Source: Agrobacterium tumefaciens
Lineage (GTDB): Bacteria; Pseudomonadota; Alphaproteobacteria; Rhizobiales; Rhizobiaceae
Assembly (NCBI RefSeq): GCF_005221385.1
Contig: NZ_CP039904.1
Span: 186,001-250,000 of the forward strand
Reading direction: 5' to 3'
DNA: 64,000 nt
Below, piece after piece: positions 17,916 to 27,369 of this stretch (the first letter of the stretch is position 1; each line of letters begins with the position of its first letter). The notes beneath the pieces are model-generated. The model did no database searches, was not told the DNA's origin, and was given only the letters and a program-made list of their open reading frames with translations. The translations under genes were made by a program, and so were the position numbers.

Positions 17916-18992
17916 TTAGTGATAGGCGGGCGGCACGATCGAGAATTTCGACGCCAGTTCCGCAAAGGCCGCGCGGGTAACGGGATCAACGGGCGCGCCT
18001 TCCCTTTCCCGCCTTGCCGCAACCGCCCATTCCCGGTCGCCCGGTGCCATGACCTTGCAGTCCTCGCGCGCGGGTGAGCCGCGCAGCACTTCGAGATAAC
18101 GTTTCATGCCCTCATCGAACACTTCCCGTTCAAGGAAGGCTTCGGGCTTCAGCGCCAGAACGAAGGCTCCTAGTCCACGCGGCGTGGAAAAATCGGGCCC
18201 GCCCATGGGGTCTATGTCGAAACTGAGTTTCATGCCGCTGAGAACGGCGCTGAAAATCTCGACCATGCCCGCCAGCGCCGCGCCCTTGAAGCCGAAAGCG
18301 CCGCCGAGTGGCGCCAGCATTTCAACGGCATGGGGATCGCGCGTGTCGATGCCGTCACCGTCAGACGCGACACCATCAGGCAATTGCTGTTCGAGGCTGC
18401 GGTAAAGCAGAACCCGATTATAGGGCACGGCACTGGTGGCCATGTCCAGAAGCCAGGGCATGTCATCCGCCGCAGGCACGCCAACGGCAATCGGGTTGGT
18501 GCCGTGGAAGCGCATCGCGCCATCATGCAGGCGCACGAAACTGTCGGAATTGCAGACGGCAAGGCCGATATAACCCTGCCGCGCCGCTTCCAGCGCATAG
18601 GCGCCGGCAGGGCCGAAATGCGAGGAATTGCGGATCGCCACCGCGCCGATGCCGAATTTTTCGGCCAGCGTCATGGCATTGTCCATGGCCGCATAGGTGG
18701 CGCGGGCGCCGTGGGCATGGTCGGCATCGATGGTCGCCACCGCGCCGAAGCCCGAGACGCGGCGGATCTGCGGCCGCCGATTGAGACGTCCGCCTTCAAG
18801 GGCGGGAATGTAGTGGGCAAGCAGGCGCACGCCGTGGCTGTCGACGCCGAGCCTTGTGCCATGCATCATGGCGCGGGTTGCGGCATCGGCCGTCTCGTCA
18901 TCCGTGCCGGCGGCCAGGAAGGTGCTGCGGCAGAACCGCTCCAGCTCATCCAGCCTTGCGAGAACGGTGGCGTTTTCATTGCTGTGCGACAT
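17916..18992 (-). CDS. LDH2/malate-lactate-ureidoglycolate dehydrogenase family oxidoreductase
   Basis: An NAD(P)-dependent 2-hydroxyacid dehydrogenase of the type 2 malate/L-lactate dehydrogenase fold, 358 residues. Family marks include GTRLGVDSHGVRLLAHY near residue 45 with the catalytic-site histidine, IRNSSHFGPAGAYAL for NAD binding near residue 125, FHGTNPIAVGVPA near residue 170, and FGFKGAALAGMVE late in the chain. The start at 18990-18992 follows GGGAGGGTTCCCCGC; the open frame reaches further upstream without support. Substrates in this family range over malate, sulfolactate, ureidoglycolate and delta-1-piperideine-2-carboxylate; none can be chosen here. It stands alone between the GGDEF-EAL gene and ftsK. 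Confidence 0.85.
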   Translation of the reverse strand: MSHSNENATVLARLDELERFCRSTFLAAGTDDETADAATRAMMHGTRLGVDSHGVRLLAHYIPALEGGRLNRRPQIRRVSGFGAVATIDADHAHGARATYAAMDNAMTLAEKFGIGAVAIRNSSHFGPAGAYALEAARQGYIGLAVCNSDSFVRLHDGAMRFHGTNPIAVGVPAADDMPWLLDMATSAVPYNRVLLYRSLEQQLPDGVASDGDGIDTRDPHAVEMLAPLGGAFGFKGAALAGMVEIFSAVLSGMKLSFDIDPMGGPDFSTPRGLGAFVLALKPEAFLEREVFDEGMKRYLEVLRGSPAREDCKVMAPGDREWAVAARREREGAPVDPVTRAAFAELASKFSIVPPAYH

Positions 18993-19059
18993 GCGGGGAA
19001 CCCTCCCGATTCCAGAATCCATGCCGCACAGGCTATTCACGGAGCGCGTTTTTGCAATC

Positions 19060-19176
19060 GAATATCGCGCCCAGCGCATCGGCCCGAAAATCGGAACGAT
19101 TTTCGACAGGAACGATGTGCGGACTCTGGGTGTTAGAGCGTCCTTTGTGCGCCCGAACGGGCGCACGGCGCTCTGA
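19060..19176. repeat. RIME-like structured repeat downstream of ftsK
   Basis: Two palindromic parts: CGAAAATCG/CGATTTTCG around 19083-19103, and a long nested hairpin from AGAGCG at about 19136 to CGCTCT at about 19174 with inner arms GTGCGCCCG/CGGGCGCAC. The pattern resembles the dispersed rhizobial intergenic mosaic elements. It begins about ten bases past the ftsK stop on the minus strand, so it may also serve as the terminator of that gene. Confidence 0.6.
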
Positions 19177-19184
19177 TAATCAAA

Positions 19185-21974
19185 TCAGTCGTCCGTCCCC
19201 ATCGCATCATAGGGATCACGCTCACCGGCGATGATCGCGCGCTTGCCGACATGGTTTGCAGGGCCGACAATACCTTCCTGCTCCATACGCTCCACCAGCG
19301 AGGCGGCGCGGTTGTAGCCGACCGACAGGCGGCGCTGGATATAGGACGTCGAGCACTTCTTGTCGCGCATCACCACCTTGACGGCCTTTTCATAGAGGTC
19401 GTCGCTGTCATCGTCGCCCATCGAAGTCTTGTCGAAGACGGCGGCATCCTCTTCCGCCTCTTCATCCGCCTCTTCGGCGTCTTCCGTGACGGTACCGAGA
19501 TATTCCGGACGCCCTTGCGTCTTCAGATGTGCGACGACCTTTTCCACTTCCTCATCCGATACGAACGGACCGTGGACACGGGCGATGCGTCCGCCACCCA
19601 TCATGTGCAGCATGTCGCCCTGGCCGAGCAGATGCTCCGCGCCCTGTTCGCCAAGGATGGTACGGCTGTCGATCTTCGACGTCACCTGGAAGGAGATGCG
19701 GGTCGGGAAGTTCGCCTTGATCGTGCCGGTGATGACATCGACCGAAGGACGCTGGGTGGCCATGATGAGGTGGATGCCGGCGGCACGCGCCATCTGCGCC
19801 AGGCGCTGGATCGCCCCTTCGATCTCCTTGCCCGCGACCATCATCAGGTCGGCCATCTCGTCAACGATGACGACGATGTAGGGCATGGCCGTAAGGTCCA
19901 TTTCCTCCTGCTCGTAAACAGCCTCGCCGGTGGCGCGGTCAAAGCCGGTCTGCACGTTGCAGAACACCGTTTCGCCCTTGGCGCGGGCAGCGGCTGCCCT
20001 TGCATTATAACCGTCGATATTGCGCACGCCGAGACGCGACATCTTGCGATAGCGGTCTTCCATTTCGCGCACGGCCCATTTCAGCGCCATGACCGCCTTT
20101 TTCGGATCGGTAACAACCGGCGTCAACAGATGCGGAATGCCGTCATAGACCGACAGTTCGAGCATCTTCGGATCGACCATGATCAGGCGGCATTCTTCCG
20201 GCTTCAGACGGTAGAGCAGCGACAGGATCATGGTGTTGATGGCGACCGACTTGCCGGAACCGGTGGTGCCGGCAACCAGCAGATGCGGCATCTTGGCCAG
20301 TTCGGCGATGACGGGTTCGCCGCCAATGGTCTTGCCGAGGCAGAGCGCGAGCTTCTGGCGGGTTTCGGCATAATCCGTCGCTTCGATCAGTTCACGCAGA
20401 TAGACCGTTTCGCGCACCGGGTTCGGTAGTTCGATGCCGATGACATTGCGGCCGGGCACGACGGCGACACGGGCCGAGAGCGCCGACATGGAGCGGGCGA
20501 TATCATCGGACAGACCGATGACGCGCGAGGATTTGACGCCGGGGGCCGGCTCGAATTCGTAAAGCGTCACGACAGGGCCGGGGCGGACATCGATGATCTC
20601 ACCCTTGATGCCGAAATCCTCCAGCACGCTTTCCAGAAGCCCGGCGCTCTGTTCCAACGCTTCGGGCGTCATGGTCGTGGTCTGCTGGACACGGGCTTCC
20701 TGCAGCAGATCGATGGAGGGATATTGATATTCTCCCTCGGCAAAGACCGGCGCTTCGCGGAACATCGGCTGCGAAGCCTGAATAGGTGCGCGGGGCGTGA
20801 AGCGCGGCTCTGCCGCCACTCTTGCTGCCGGCTGGCTTTCAATCGGCTGGGCCTGCTCGATCGGCCGCTGCGGCTCGACGAAGACGGGGACTTCCGTAAC
20901 CGGCTGCGGCGCGATTTCCTGTTCTGCGGCCGGAGTGGCGACCGGAACGACAGCCTGACGCACACCAATTTCCCGGTAAAGCCGGATCGCGGAACCGCCC
21001 GGCACGGTGACGACCGGAGGCTCGGCTGAAAGCACGACGGCAGCGGCCGCCGACACAGAAACGGCAGGGATCGACACCGTCAGCGCCGGGTTCGTCAAAG
21101 CGGGATTTACCAGGGCGGGATTTGCCAGAGCGGGATGTGCAAGGGCCGGATCGGCAAAATTGGCCCGCAGATAGGCGGGAACGGTCTCGCCCGCTGCCAC
21201 CGGCAGATCAAGCGTCATGACTTCCCAAAACAGCTCATCCGGCAGATGGGCGGCGAAGGCGGGAACGGATGCAGCCGGCATGGGGGCCTGCGCCGCAGCA
21301 ACTGGCTGGACGGCAGGCAGCGACTGAACGGAGGAGAATACCCTCTGTAACGGCGCTTGCACCATGGGCGCGAATGTCGCGGCCTCCGCTGGCGCCAGTG
21401 CGGCGGCAGCGGCTTCTTCCGCCTGCTTGCGGGCAAGTTCGAGACGCAATTTATAGGTCAGCGCCCTGGCACCGCGCGCATCGGGCGGCTGCGGCAGGAA
21501 CGGCATGCGCGGCGGCGGCACACGCTGCTCCGCCGGCTTTACGACCGGCTGAGCTATGGTAGCAGCGTCCTCATGTGCGACGGCCTGCTGCGCCGTCGCC
21601 TCCGGCTCCATCGTGTCCGGCGCAGCGACAGCCACGACTTCCTCTTCGAGAATATGGAGTTCTTCCGGAATATTCGGCGTCTCGACCGGCATGCGTCGAC
21701 TGAAGGCGCTTTCCGGCGTGCGGGTAAAGCGCACATTGGGGCCAAGCACAAAAGCATTCTGCCAGCCGGGCATTTCGGCACGGCCTTCAATGGCGTCGGC
21801 TGCGCTGACATCGGCATTTGGACGGGGCGCGGCATTTGCCTTCATCGCCGTCTGCTGCCCGGCAACCGCCTTGCCGCCGGCATGACGGGCGTTTTCGCTC
21901 CCCTCCCCTGCGTTATTGGACGAATTCTGGAATCTGGATCGGGAGAAGCTCATGGCAGCGTGCACACTCATCAT
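19185..21974 (-). CDS. ftsK: FtsK/SpoIIIE-family DNA translocase lacking the N-terminal membrane domain
   Basis: A hexameric DNA pump for chromosome segregation. In this 929-residue protein the motor is complete: alpha domain from about 430, Walker A GTTGSGKS at 569-576, Walker [11 protein letters not shown] at 701-710, [13 protein letters not shown] at 738-750, and a gamma winged-helix (855-925) that would read polar DNA motifs such as KOPS. The first 430 residues are Ala/Pro/Gln-rich linker, including five tandem units of the form PALxN/H at 275-298. No four-helix membrane anchor is visible, unlike typical FtsK, so a second, anchored FtsK is likely elsewhere. The start is either of two adjacent ATGs at 21969-21974, about 17 bases after GGGAGACC. 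Confidence 0.88.
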   Translation of the reverse strand: MMSVHAAMSFSRSRFQNSSNNAGEGSENARHAGGKAVAGQQTAMKANAAPRPNADVSAADAIEGRAEMPGWQNAFVLGPNVRFTRTPESAFSRRMPVETPNIPEELHILEEEVVAVAAPDTMEPEATAQQAVAHEDAATIAQPVVKPAEQRVPPPRMPFLPQPPDARGARALTYKLRLELARKQAEEAAAAALAPAEAATFAPMVQAPLQRVFSSVQSLPAVQPVAAAQAPMPAASVPAFAAHLPDELFWEVMTLDLPVAAGETVPAYLRANFADPALAHPALANPALVNPALTNPALTVSIPAVSVSAAAAVVLSAEPPVVTVPGGSAIRLYREIGVRQAVVPVATPAAEQEIAPQPVTEVPVFVEPQRPIEQAQPIESQPAARVAAEPRFTPRAPIQASQPMFREAPVFAEGEYQYPSIDLLQEARVQQTTTMTPEALEQSAGLLESVLEDFGIKGEIIDVRPGPVVTLYEFEPAPGVKSSRVIGLSDDIARSMSALSARVAVVPGRNVIGIELPNPVRETVYLRELIEATDYAETRQKLALCLGKTIGGEPVIAELAKMPHLLVAGTTGSGKSVAINTMILSLLYRLKPEECRLIMVDPKMLELSVYDGIPHLLTPVVTDPKKAVMALKWAVREMEDRYRKMSRLGVRNIDGYNARAAAARAKGETVFCNVQTGFDRATGEAVYEQEEMDLTAMPYIVVIVDEMADLMMVAGKEIEGAIQRLAQMARAAGIHLIMATQRPSVDVITGTIKANFPTRISFQVTSKIDSRTILGEQGAEHLLGQGDMLHMMGGGRIARVHGPFVSDEEVEKVVAHLKTQGRPEYLGTVTEDAEEADEEAEEDAAVFDKTSMGDDDSDDLYEKAVKVVMRDKKCSTSYIQRRLSVGYNRAASLVERMEQEGIVGPANHVGKRAIIAGERDPYDAMGTDD

Positions 21975-22350
21975 AAACGTACATATTTCGGTCTCCCTGA
22001 AATAGAAAATAAAGGTTAATTACCCCTTTCCAAACGGCGCCTCGGCGGCAGATTTCACCTCACCCACTGGCCCTTTTGGGTATGCGCCCATGGCAAAAAC
22101 GAAGATCAACAATTTGTTTTCATTTAATTAAATCGATTTTTCCGCCGGCTGGGGATATTCCGCAGCAACCGGGGAAAACCAGATTGGCGTGCGTGAGGCA
22201 TATTGTTTCTTCAAACTCACCCGCAACGTAAAATCATTGCTGTAAAGGCCGCGAATTAACGTGGACACTGCCGAGGTTGCAGTCTTAAGATCGGCGTGCC
22301 GCGGGCCAAGCGGAAAAGCCCGTCTCGCCCTCATTTCCGGAGTGAAATTC
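21975..22350. other. Intergenic region between divergent ftsK and peptide-transporter operon
   Basis: The region has an AT-rich tract (ATTTAATTAAATCGATTTTT near 22121-22141), which could carry promoter elements. I see no gene, repeat or clear operator. Confidence 0.5.
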
Positions 22351-23958
22351 ATGTCGCCTGTCCAGCTTTCCCGCCGCTCGCTTCTCAAGACCTCGCTTGC
22401 TCTTGCCGCAACCACGGGACTGGCGGGAATTGCCGCAGCGCAGGAGAAAGCCGCAGGCCGGCTGATCGTCGCGGCCGATTCGGAGCCGAAGAACCTCAAC
22501 CCGGCCATCGTCGCCTCGAACGGCGTGTTTTATATCGCCAGCAAGATCGTCGAGCCGCTGGCGGAAGCCTCCTTTAATGGCAAGGACGGGCTTGAGCCGC
22601 GGCTTGCGACCGAATGGCAGGGATCGGATGATGGCCTCAGCGCCACCTTCAAGCTGCGCGAAGGCGTGACCTGGCATGACGGCAAGCCCTTCACCTCTGC
22701 GGATGTGGCCTTTTCGGCGCTCTCCGTGTGGAAACCGTTGCAGAACCTCGGCCGGCTGGTCTTCGCCAATCTGGAAAAGGTGGAGACACCTGATGACCAC
22801 ACGGCCGTCTTCCGCTTTTCCAAGCCCACGCCGTTCCAGCTCATCCGCAATGCGCTGCCAGTCGTCACCAGCGTCGTGCCGAAACATCTCTATGAAGGCA
22901 CCGATATCGCCACCAATCCGGCCAACACCAAACCGGTCGGCACCGGGCCTTTCGTTTTTGCCGAATACAAACCCGGCGAATATTACCGCCTGACCCGCAA
23001 CCCGAATTACTGGGACAAAGGCCAGCCGCAGCTCGAGGAAATCATCTATCGCGTCTTGCCCGACCGCGCAGGGGCCGCCTCGGCGCTGGAAGCGGAAGAA
23101 ATACAGCTGGCCGCCTTCTCCGCCGTGCCGCTCGCCGATCTTGCCCGCATCGCCAAGCAGCCGGGCATCAAGGTGATTGCCGACGGCTACGAAGCGCTGA
23201 CCTATCAGCTGGTGGTGGAAATCAACCACCGCCGCAAGGAACTGGCCGATCTCAAGGTCAGAAAGGCCATTGCCCACGCCATCGACAAAAAATTCGTCAT
23301 CGACAAGGTGTTCCTCGGTTACGCCACGGCATCGACAGGTCCCGTGCCGAAAAACGCACCGGAATTTTACACCGACGATGTCGAAACCTATGATTTCGAC
23401 GTCGCCAGGGCCAATGCCCTGCTGGATGAGGCCGGTTATGCGCGCGGACCCGACGGAAAGCGTTTCGCGCTGAAGCTTCTGCCCGCGCCCTATTTCAACG
23501 AAACCAGACAATTCGGCTCCTATCTTCGTCAGGCGCTTCAGGAAATCGGCATCGATGCCGAGCTGGTCAATAATGATGCCGCCGCCCACCAGAAGGCCGT
23601 CTATACCGACCACGCCTTCGATCTGGCCGTCGCGCCGCCGGTGTTCCGGGGCGATCCGGCAATCTCCACCACCATTCTCGTGCGCTCCGGCATTCCCGCT
23701 GGCGTCGGTTTCTCCAATCAGGGCGGATATGAGAACAAGGCGCTCGATACGCTGATCGACAAGGCGGCGGAAACCGTGGATACGACTGCGCGCACCGCGC
23801 TCTACAAGGATTTCCAGAAGCAGGTTACAGCCGATCTGCCGCTCATCAACGTCGCCGAATGGGGTTTCATCACGGTGGCGCGCGATACGGTCAAACATGT
23901 CGCCAGCAATCCGCGCTGGGCGGTTTCCAACTGGGCGGATACCGCGGTCGATAGTTGA
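22351..23958 (+). CDS. Peptide-type ABC transporter substrate-binding protein (SBP_bac_5), Tat signal
   Basis: A periplasmic binding protein of 535 residues for peptides or related compounds (DppA/OppA class). The N-terminus has SRRSLLKTSLALAAT, a twin-arginine signal, with cleavage after about AAA at residues 28-30. The body begins RLIVAADSEPKNLNPAI, includes the family region REGVTWHDGKPFTSADVAFS and GTGPFVFAEY, and spans the usual three-lobed length. The start at 22351 has CCGGAGTGAAATTC upstream; the frame opens 30 codons earlier without a site. It heads a six-gene plus-strand operon: two permeases, two ATPases and an aminotransferase. The ligand is unknown. Confidence 0.92.
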   Translation: MSPVQLSRRSLLKTSLALAATTGLAGIAAAQEKAAGRLIVAADSEPKNLNPAIVASNGVFYIASKIVEPLAEASFNGKDGLEPRLATEWQGSDDGLSATFKLREGVTWHDGKPFTSADVAFSALSVWKPLQNLGRLVFANLEKVETPDDHTAVFRFSKPTPFQLIRNALPVVTSVVPKHLYEGTDIATNPANTKPVGTGPFVFAEYKPGEYYRLTRNPNYWDKGQPQLEEIIYRVLPDRAGAASALEAEEIQLAAFSAVPLADLARIAKQPGIKVIADGYEALTYQLVVEINHRRKELADLKVRKAIAHAIDKKFVIDKVFLGYATASTGPVPKNAPEFYTDDVETYDFDVARANALLDEAGYARGPDGKRFALKLLPAPYFNETRQFGSYLRQALQEIGIDAELVNNDAAAHQKAVYTDHAFDLAVAPPVFRGDPAISTTILVRSGIPAGVGFSNQGGYENKALDTLIDKAAETVDTTARTALYKDFQKQVTADLPLINVAEWGFITVARDTVKHVASNPRWAVSNWADTAVDS

Positions 23959-23967
23959 GGCCGCGCC

Positions 23968-24957
23968 GTGAAACGTGCGACGTCTTTGCTGCGGCGAAGG
24001 GCACTCAGCGCCATTCCGGTGCTGCTGATCGTTCTCATCTTCACCTTCGTCCTGCTTGAAAATGCCTCCGGTGATGCGGTGGATGCCTATCTAGTTTCCA
24101 TCGGCGGCGGCGATGCCGGGCTGCGGGACGCGCTGCGCGAGCAATATGGCCTCAACGGTTCGATGCTCGCCCGTTTCTGGCTTTATGCCAGTTCGGTGCT
24201 GCGGCTCGATCTTGGCTGGTCGCTTGCCTTTGACCGGCCGGTGCTGGGGCTGATCCTTGAGCGGCTGCCGAACACGCTGTTGTTGATGGGCAGTGCCACG
24301 GCACTCGCCTTCATCCTCGGCACCGCGCTCGGCATCGTCGCCGGCGCGCGTCCCGGCGGGCTGACGGACCGCGTACTCTCCACCTTGTCGCTCACGCTTT
24401 ACGCCACACCCGGCTTCTGGCTCGGCCTCGTTCTGGCCATCGTCTTTGCCGTGCAGCTTCGCTGGCTGCCAACCTCGGGCATAGAAACCATCGCCTCGGG
24501 CAAACAGGGATTTGCAAGGGCGCTGGATATTGCCCGCCATCTCGTGCTGCCAGTCGCCAGCCTCGGCCTCATCTATCTGGCGCTGTTCCTGCGCGTCATG
24601 CGCACCGCCATGGCGGCAGTCTGGCCGCTGGATTTCGTGCTCTTTGCCGCGTCCAAGGGGCTTTCCAGACGGCGCATCGTGTTGCGTCACGTTGCCCGCA
24701 ACGCGGCGCTGCCGCTCATCACTGTGCTTGGCCTGCAGGCCGCCACCATGCTGGGCGGCAGCGTGGTGATCGAAAGCGTCTTTGCCATTCCGGGTTTCGG
24801 CCGGCTGGCGCAGGAGGCTGTCAGCGGCCGCGATACGCCGCTCCTGATGGGCATTATCCTCACCAGCGCCGTCTTCGTCATCCTCGTCAATCTCGTCGTC
24901 GACATTCTCTATTCCGTTCTCGATCCGCGCATCGGCAGCGGGGAGAGTGCGGCATGA
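23968..24957 (+). CDS. Peptide-type ABC transporter permease (DppB-like)
   Basis: An inner-membrane permease of 329 residues with six predicted helices and the DppB/OppB N-terminal layout. The BPD_transp_1 loop reads GLSRRRIVLRHVARNA near residue 230, followed by LGGSVVIESVFAIPGFGRL, the EAA-type coupling region and gating helix typical of DppB. It starts with GTG at 23968, with TTGAGG upstream, nine bases after the binding-protein gene. Its last codons overlap the next gene by ATGA. It should pair with the following permease to form the channel. Confidence 0.92.
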   Translation: MKRATSLLRRRALSAIPVLLIVLIFTFVLLENASGDAVDAYLVSIGGGDAGLRDALREQYGLNGSMLARFWLYASSVLRLDLGWSLAFDRPVLGLILERLPNTLLLMGSATALAFILGTALGIVAGARPGGLTDRVLSTLSLTLYATPGFWLGLVLAIVFAVQLRWLPTSGIETIASGKQGFARALDIARHLVLPVASLGLIYLALFLRVMRTAMAAVWPLDFVLFAASKGLSRRRIVLRHVARNAALPLITVLGLQAATMLGGSVVIESVFAIPGFGRLAQEAVSGRDTPLLMGIILTSAVFVILVNLVVDILYSVLDPRIGSGESAA

Positions 24958-25784
24958 ATTTCGTTCTCCGGCTCCTGCGCAGCTTCGAAGGTGTGACGGG
25001 CACCGTCATCCTCACATTGCTGGCGGTGACCGCGCTTTCCGCTCCACTCCTGTTCCCCGGTGACCCGCTGGCGATCGTCGGCGAGCCGCTGATTGCGCCC
25101 TTTACGGATGTCGCCCTGCCGCTCGGCACCGACCGGCTGGGCCGCAATGTGCTGGCCGAACTTGCCCATGGCGCGCAGGCATCGCTGCTCGTCGGCATGG
25201 GTGCGGCCGCCGCAGCACTTGTTTTCGGCACCGTTATCGGCACGATTGCCGGTTTTGCCGGCGGCCTCGTGGATGAAGCGCTGATGCGCGTCACCGATGC
25301 CTTCCAGATCGTGCCGAACTTCCTGCTGGCGCTTGCCTTCGTCAGCACCATCGGCCCCTCCATGCCGACAGTCATTCTGGCCATTGCGCTCGGCGCATGG
25401 GCGGATCCGGCACGGCTGATGCGGGCGCAGGTGCTGAGCATCCGCGAGCGCGATTATGTGCAATCCGCCCGCGCCATCGGCATGCATCCGCTGGAAATCG
25501 CCTTCCGGCAAATATTGCCCAATGCCCTGCCGCCGGTTCTGGCGCTCGCCGCCATCATCGTCGCCGCCGCCATCCTCACCGAGGCCGCGCTCTCCTTCCT
25601 CGGGCTTGGCGATCCCAATATCGTCACCTGGGGTTCGATGATCGCGGAAGGACGCAACGTGCTCCGCTCAGCGGCGTTCCTGTCCGTCATCCCCGGCATC
25701 GGCCTGCTGGTCACGGTACTCGGCGTCTACCTTCTCGGAGAAGGCATCAACAGGGCGATGGCAACGAGGAGGCAAGCGCCATGA
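24954..25784 (+). CDS. Peptide-type ABC transporter permease (DppC-like)
   Basis: The second channel subunit, 276 residues. Family marks are LGTDRLGRNVLAELAHGA after the first helix, the loop YVQSARAIGMHPLEIAFRQILPN, and LSFLGLGDPNIVTWGSMI near residue 215, all characteristic of DppC/OppC. It overlaps the upstream permease and the downstream ATPase gene by four bases each (ATGA), so translation of the three genes is coupled. Confidence 0.93.
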   Translation: MNFVLRLLRSFEGVTGTVILTLLAVTALSAPLLFPGDPLAIVGEPLIAPFTDVALPLGTDRLGRNVLAELAHGAQASLLVGMGAAAAALVFGTVIGTIAGFAGGLVDEALMRVTDAFQIVPNFLLALAFVSTIGPSMPTVILAIALGAWADPARLMRAQVLSIRERDYVQSARAIGMHPLEIAFRQILPNALPPVLALAAIIVAAAILTEAALSFLGLGDPNIVTWGSMIAEGRNVLRSAAFLSVIPGIGLLVTVLGVYLLGEGINRAMATRRQAP

Positions 25785-26584
25785 GCGGCAACGCCCTTTG
25801 CCGGATCGACGACCTCAGCGTCCGCTACACCGCGGCCGACAGCCCGGCGCTGTGCAAGGTTTCCCTGACGATACGGCAGGGACAAAGGCTGGCGATCATC
25901 GGCGAAAGCGGCTCGGGCAAATCCACACTCGGCAAGGCAATCGCCGGTCTTCTTCCCAGAACAGTACGGGTCTCGGGCGATATATCCTGGAGCCGCGACA
26001 GTGGTCTTTTCACCGGCAGGCCGATGCCGGGGCGCGATATCGGCACGATCTTTCAGGATACCGGCGCGACGCTGAACCCGGTCCTGACCATCGGCGAACA
26101 GGTGGCCGAAGGCGCGGTGCGGCATCTCGGTCTCTCCTGGAAAGCGGCGCGCGATCTTGGCCGCGATCTTCTGGAAAAGGTGCGGCTGCCGCATCCCTCC
26201 CATCTGCTCTCCGCCTATCCGCACCAGCTTTCCGGCGGACAGAGGCAACGTGTGGCGATTGCCGCCGCCATTGCGGCGCGCCCTTCGATCCTGATTGCCG
26301 ACGAGGCGACGAGCGCGCTCGACACGGTGACCCAGGCGGCCATCGCCACCCTTCTCGATGATCTCGTGCGCGAGGAAGAAAGGACGCTTGTTTTCATCAC
26401 CCATGATATCGGTCTTGCCTCCAGCCTTGCCGACGACATCGCGGTTTTAAGCGCCGGAGAGCTGGTGGAACACGGCCCGGCCCGTCGGGTGCTTTCCGCG
26501 CCCGCGCATGCCTACACCCGGACCCTGCTTGCCGATTACCTCGATCTTTCGACCCCGCCGCTCGTCAGCGAGGCCGCGCCATGA
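25781..26584 (+). CDS. Peptide-type ABC transporter ATP-binding protein (DppD-like)
   Basis: A cytosolic ATPase of 267 residues. Walker A IIGESGSGKST lies near residue 40, the signature [14 protein letters not shown] near 150, Walker B LIADEATSALD near 170, and the switch histidine in LVFITHDIG. The start at 25781 is the ATGA overlap with the permease; the open frame extends upstream only as an artefact. It is shorter than typical DppD (about 325), ending soon after AHAYTRTLLADY without the usual C-terminal iron-sulfur-like extension. Confidence 0.92.
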   Translation: MSGNALCRIDDLSVRYTAADSPALCKVSLTIRQGQRLAIIGESGSGKSTLGKAIAGLLPRTVRVSGDISWSRDSGLFTGRPMPGRDIGTIFQDTGATLNPVLTIGEQVAEGAVRHLGLSWKAARDLGRDLLEKVRLPHPSHLLSAYPHQLSGGQRQRVAIAAAIAARPSILIADEATSALDTVTQAAIATLLDDLVREEERTLVFITHDIGLASSLADDIAVLSAGELVEHGPARRVLSAPAHAYTRTLLADYLDLSTPPLVSEAAP

Positions 26585-27366
26585 ACGAAACCCTTCTGAG
26601 CGTGGATGGCCTTTGCAAAAACTACCGCACCGGCGCAAGAACGGTGACGGCGCTCTCCGATATCTCGTTTTCGCTCAAGCGTGGCGAGACGCTGGGGCTT
26701 GCCGGCCCCTCCGGCTGCGGGAAATCGACACTGGCGCGCATCCTCATGCGGCTGATCCCCGCCGACGAAGGCGCGGTCCGTTTTGAAAACCGCAACTGGC
26801 TTGCACTCGGCGGCAGCGCATTGCGCGCCGCCCGGCAACAGATGCAGATGGTGTTTCAGGATACGCATGGTGCCTTCAACCCCCGCGCAACCGTCGAAGA
26901 TGCCATAGGCGAGCCGTTGCGCATTCACCGCATCGTTCAGAGGCGTGACCGCCCGGCGGAAATACACCGCCTTCTCGACCGTGTCGGCCTGCCCGCCGCC
27001 TATGCCGGCCGCTCCGTTTTCGAACTTTCGGGCGGGCAGAGGCAGCGTGTGGCGATTGCGCGCGCCATTGCGCCCAAACCGTCGCTTCTCATTCTGGACG
27101 AAGCGGTCTCGGCGCTCGATGTTTCGGTTCGCCGGCAGATTCTCGAACTTCTGGTGGAAATACAGCGGGAAACGGCGATTTCCTGTATTTTCGTGTCCCA
27201 CGATCTCGCCGTCATCCGCGCCGTCTGCCACCGTGTCGCGATCATGGAGACGGGTCGGATCGTCGAAATCGGCGGGACCGGGGCCATCATTTCCGCGCCG
27301 CAATCCTCAACCGCCAGAAGCCTGATCGCCGCTGCCCCTCGGCTCACCACCACCATGCAAGGATAA
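26581..27366 (+). CDS. Peptide-type ABC transporter ATP-binding protein (DppF-like)
   Basis: The second ATPase subunit, 261 residues. [10 protein letters not shown] lies near residue 41, [15 protein letters not shown] near 150, LILDEAVSALDVSVR near 173, and the switch histidine in FVSHDLAVI. It overlaps the previous ATPase gene by ATGA, completing a two-permease, two-ATPase importer with the neighbours. The C-terminus stops at SLIAAAPRL, so this protein too lacks a long C-terminal extension. Confidence 0.92.
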   Translation: MNETLLSVDGLCKNYRTGARTVTALSDISFSLKRGETLGLAGPSGCGKSTLARILMRLIPADEGAVRFENRNWLALGGSALRAARQQMQMVFQDTHGAFNPRATVEDAIGEPLRIHRIVQRRDRPAEIHRLLDRVGLPAAYAGRSVFELSGGQRQRVAIARAIAPKPSLLILDEAVSALDVSVRRQILELLVEIQRETAISCIFVSHDLAVIRAVCHRVAIMETGRIVEIGGTGAIISAPQSSTARSLIAAAPRLTTTMQG

Positions 27367-27369
27367 GAC

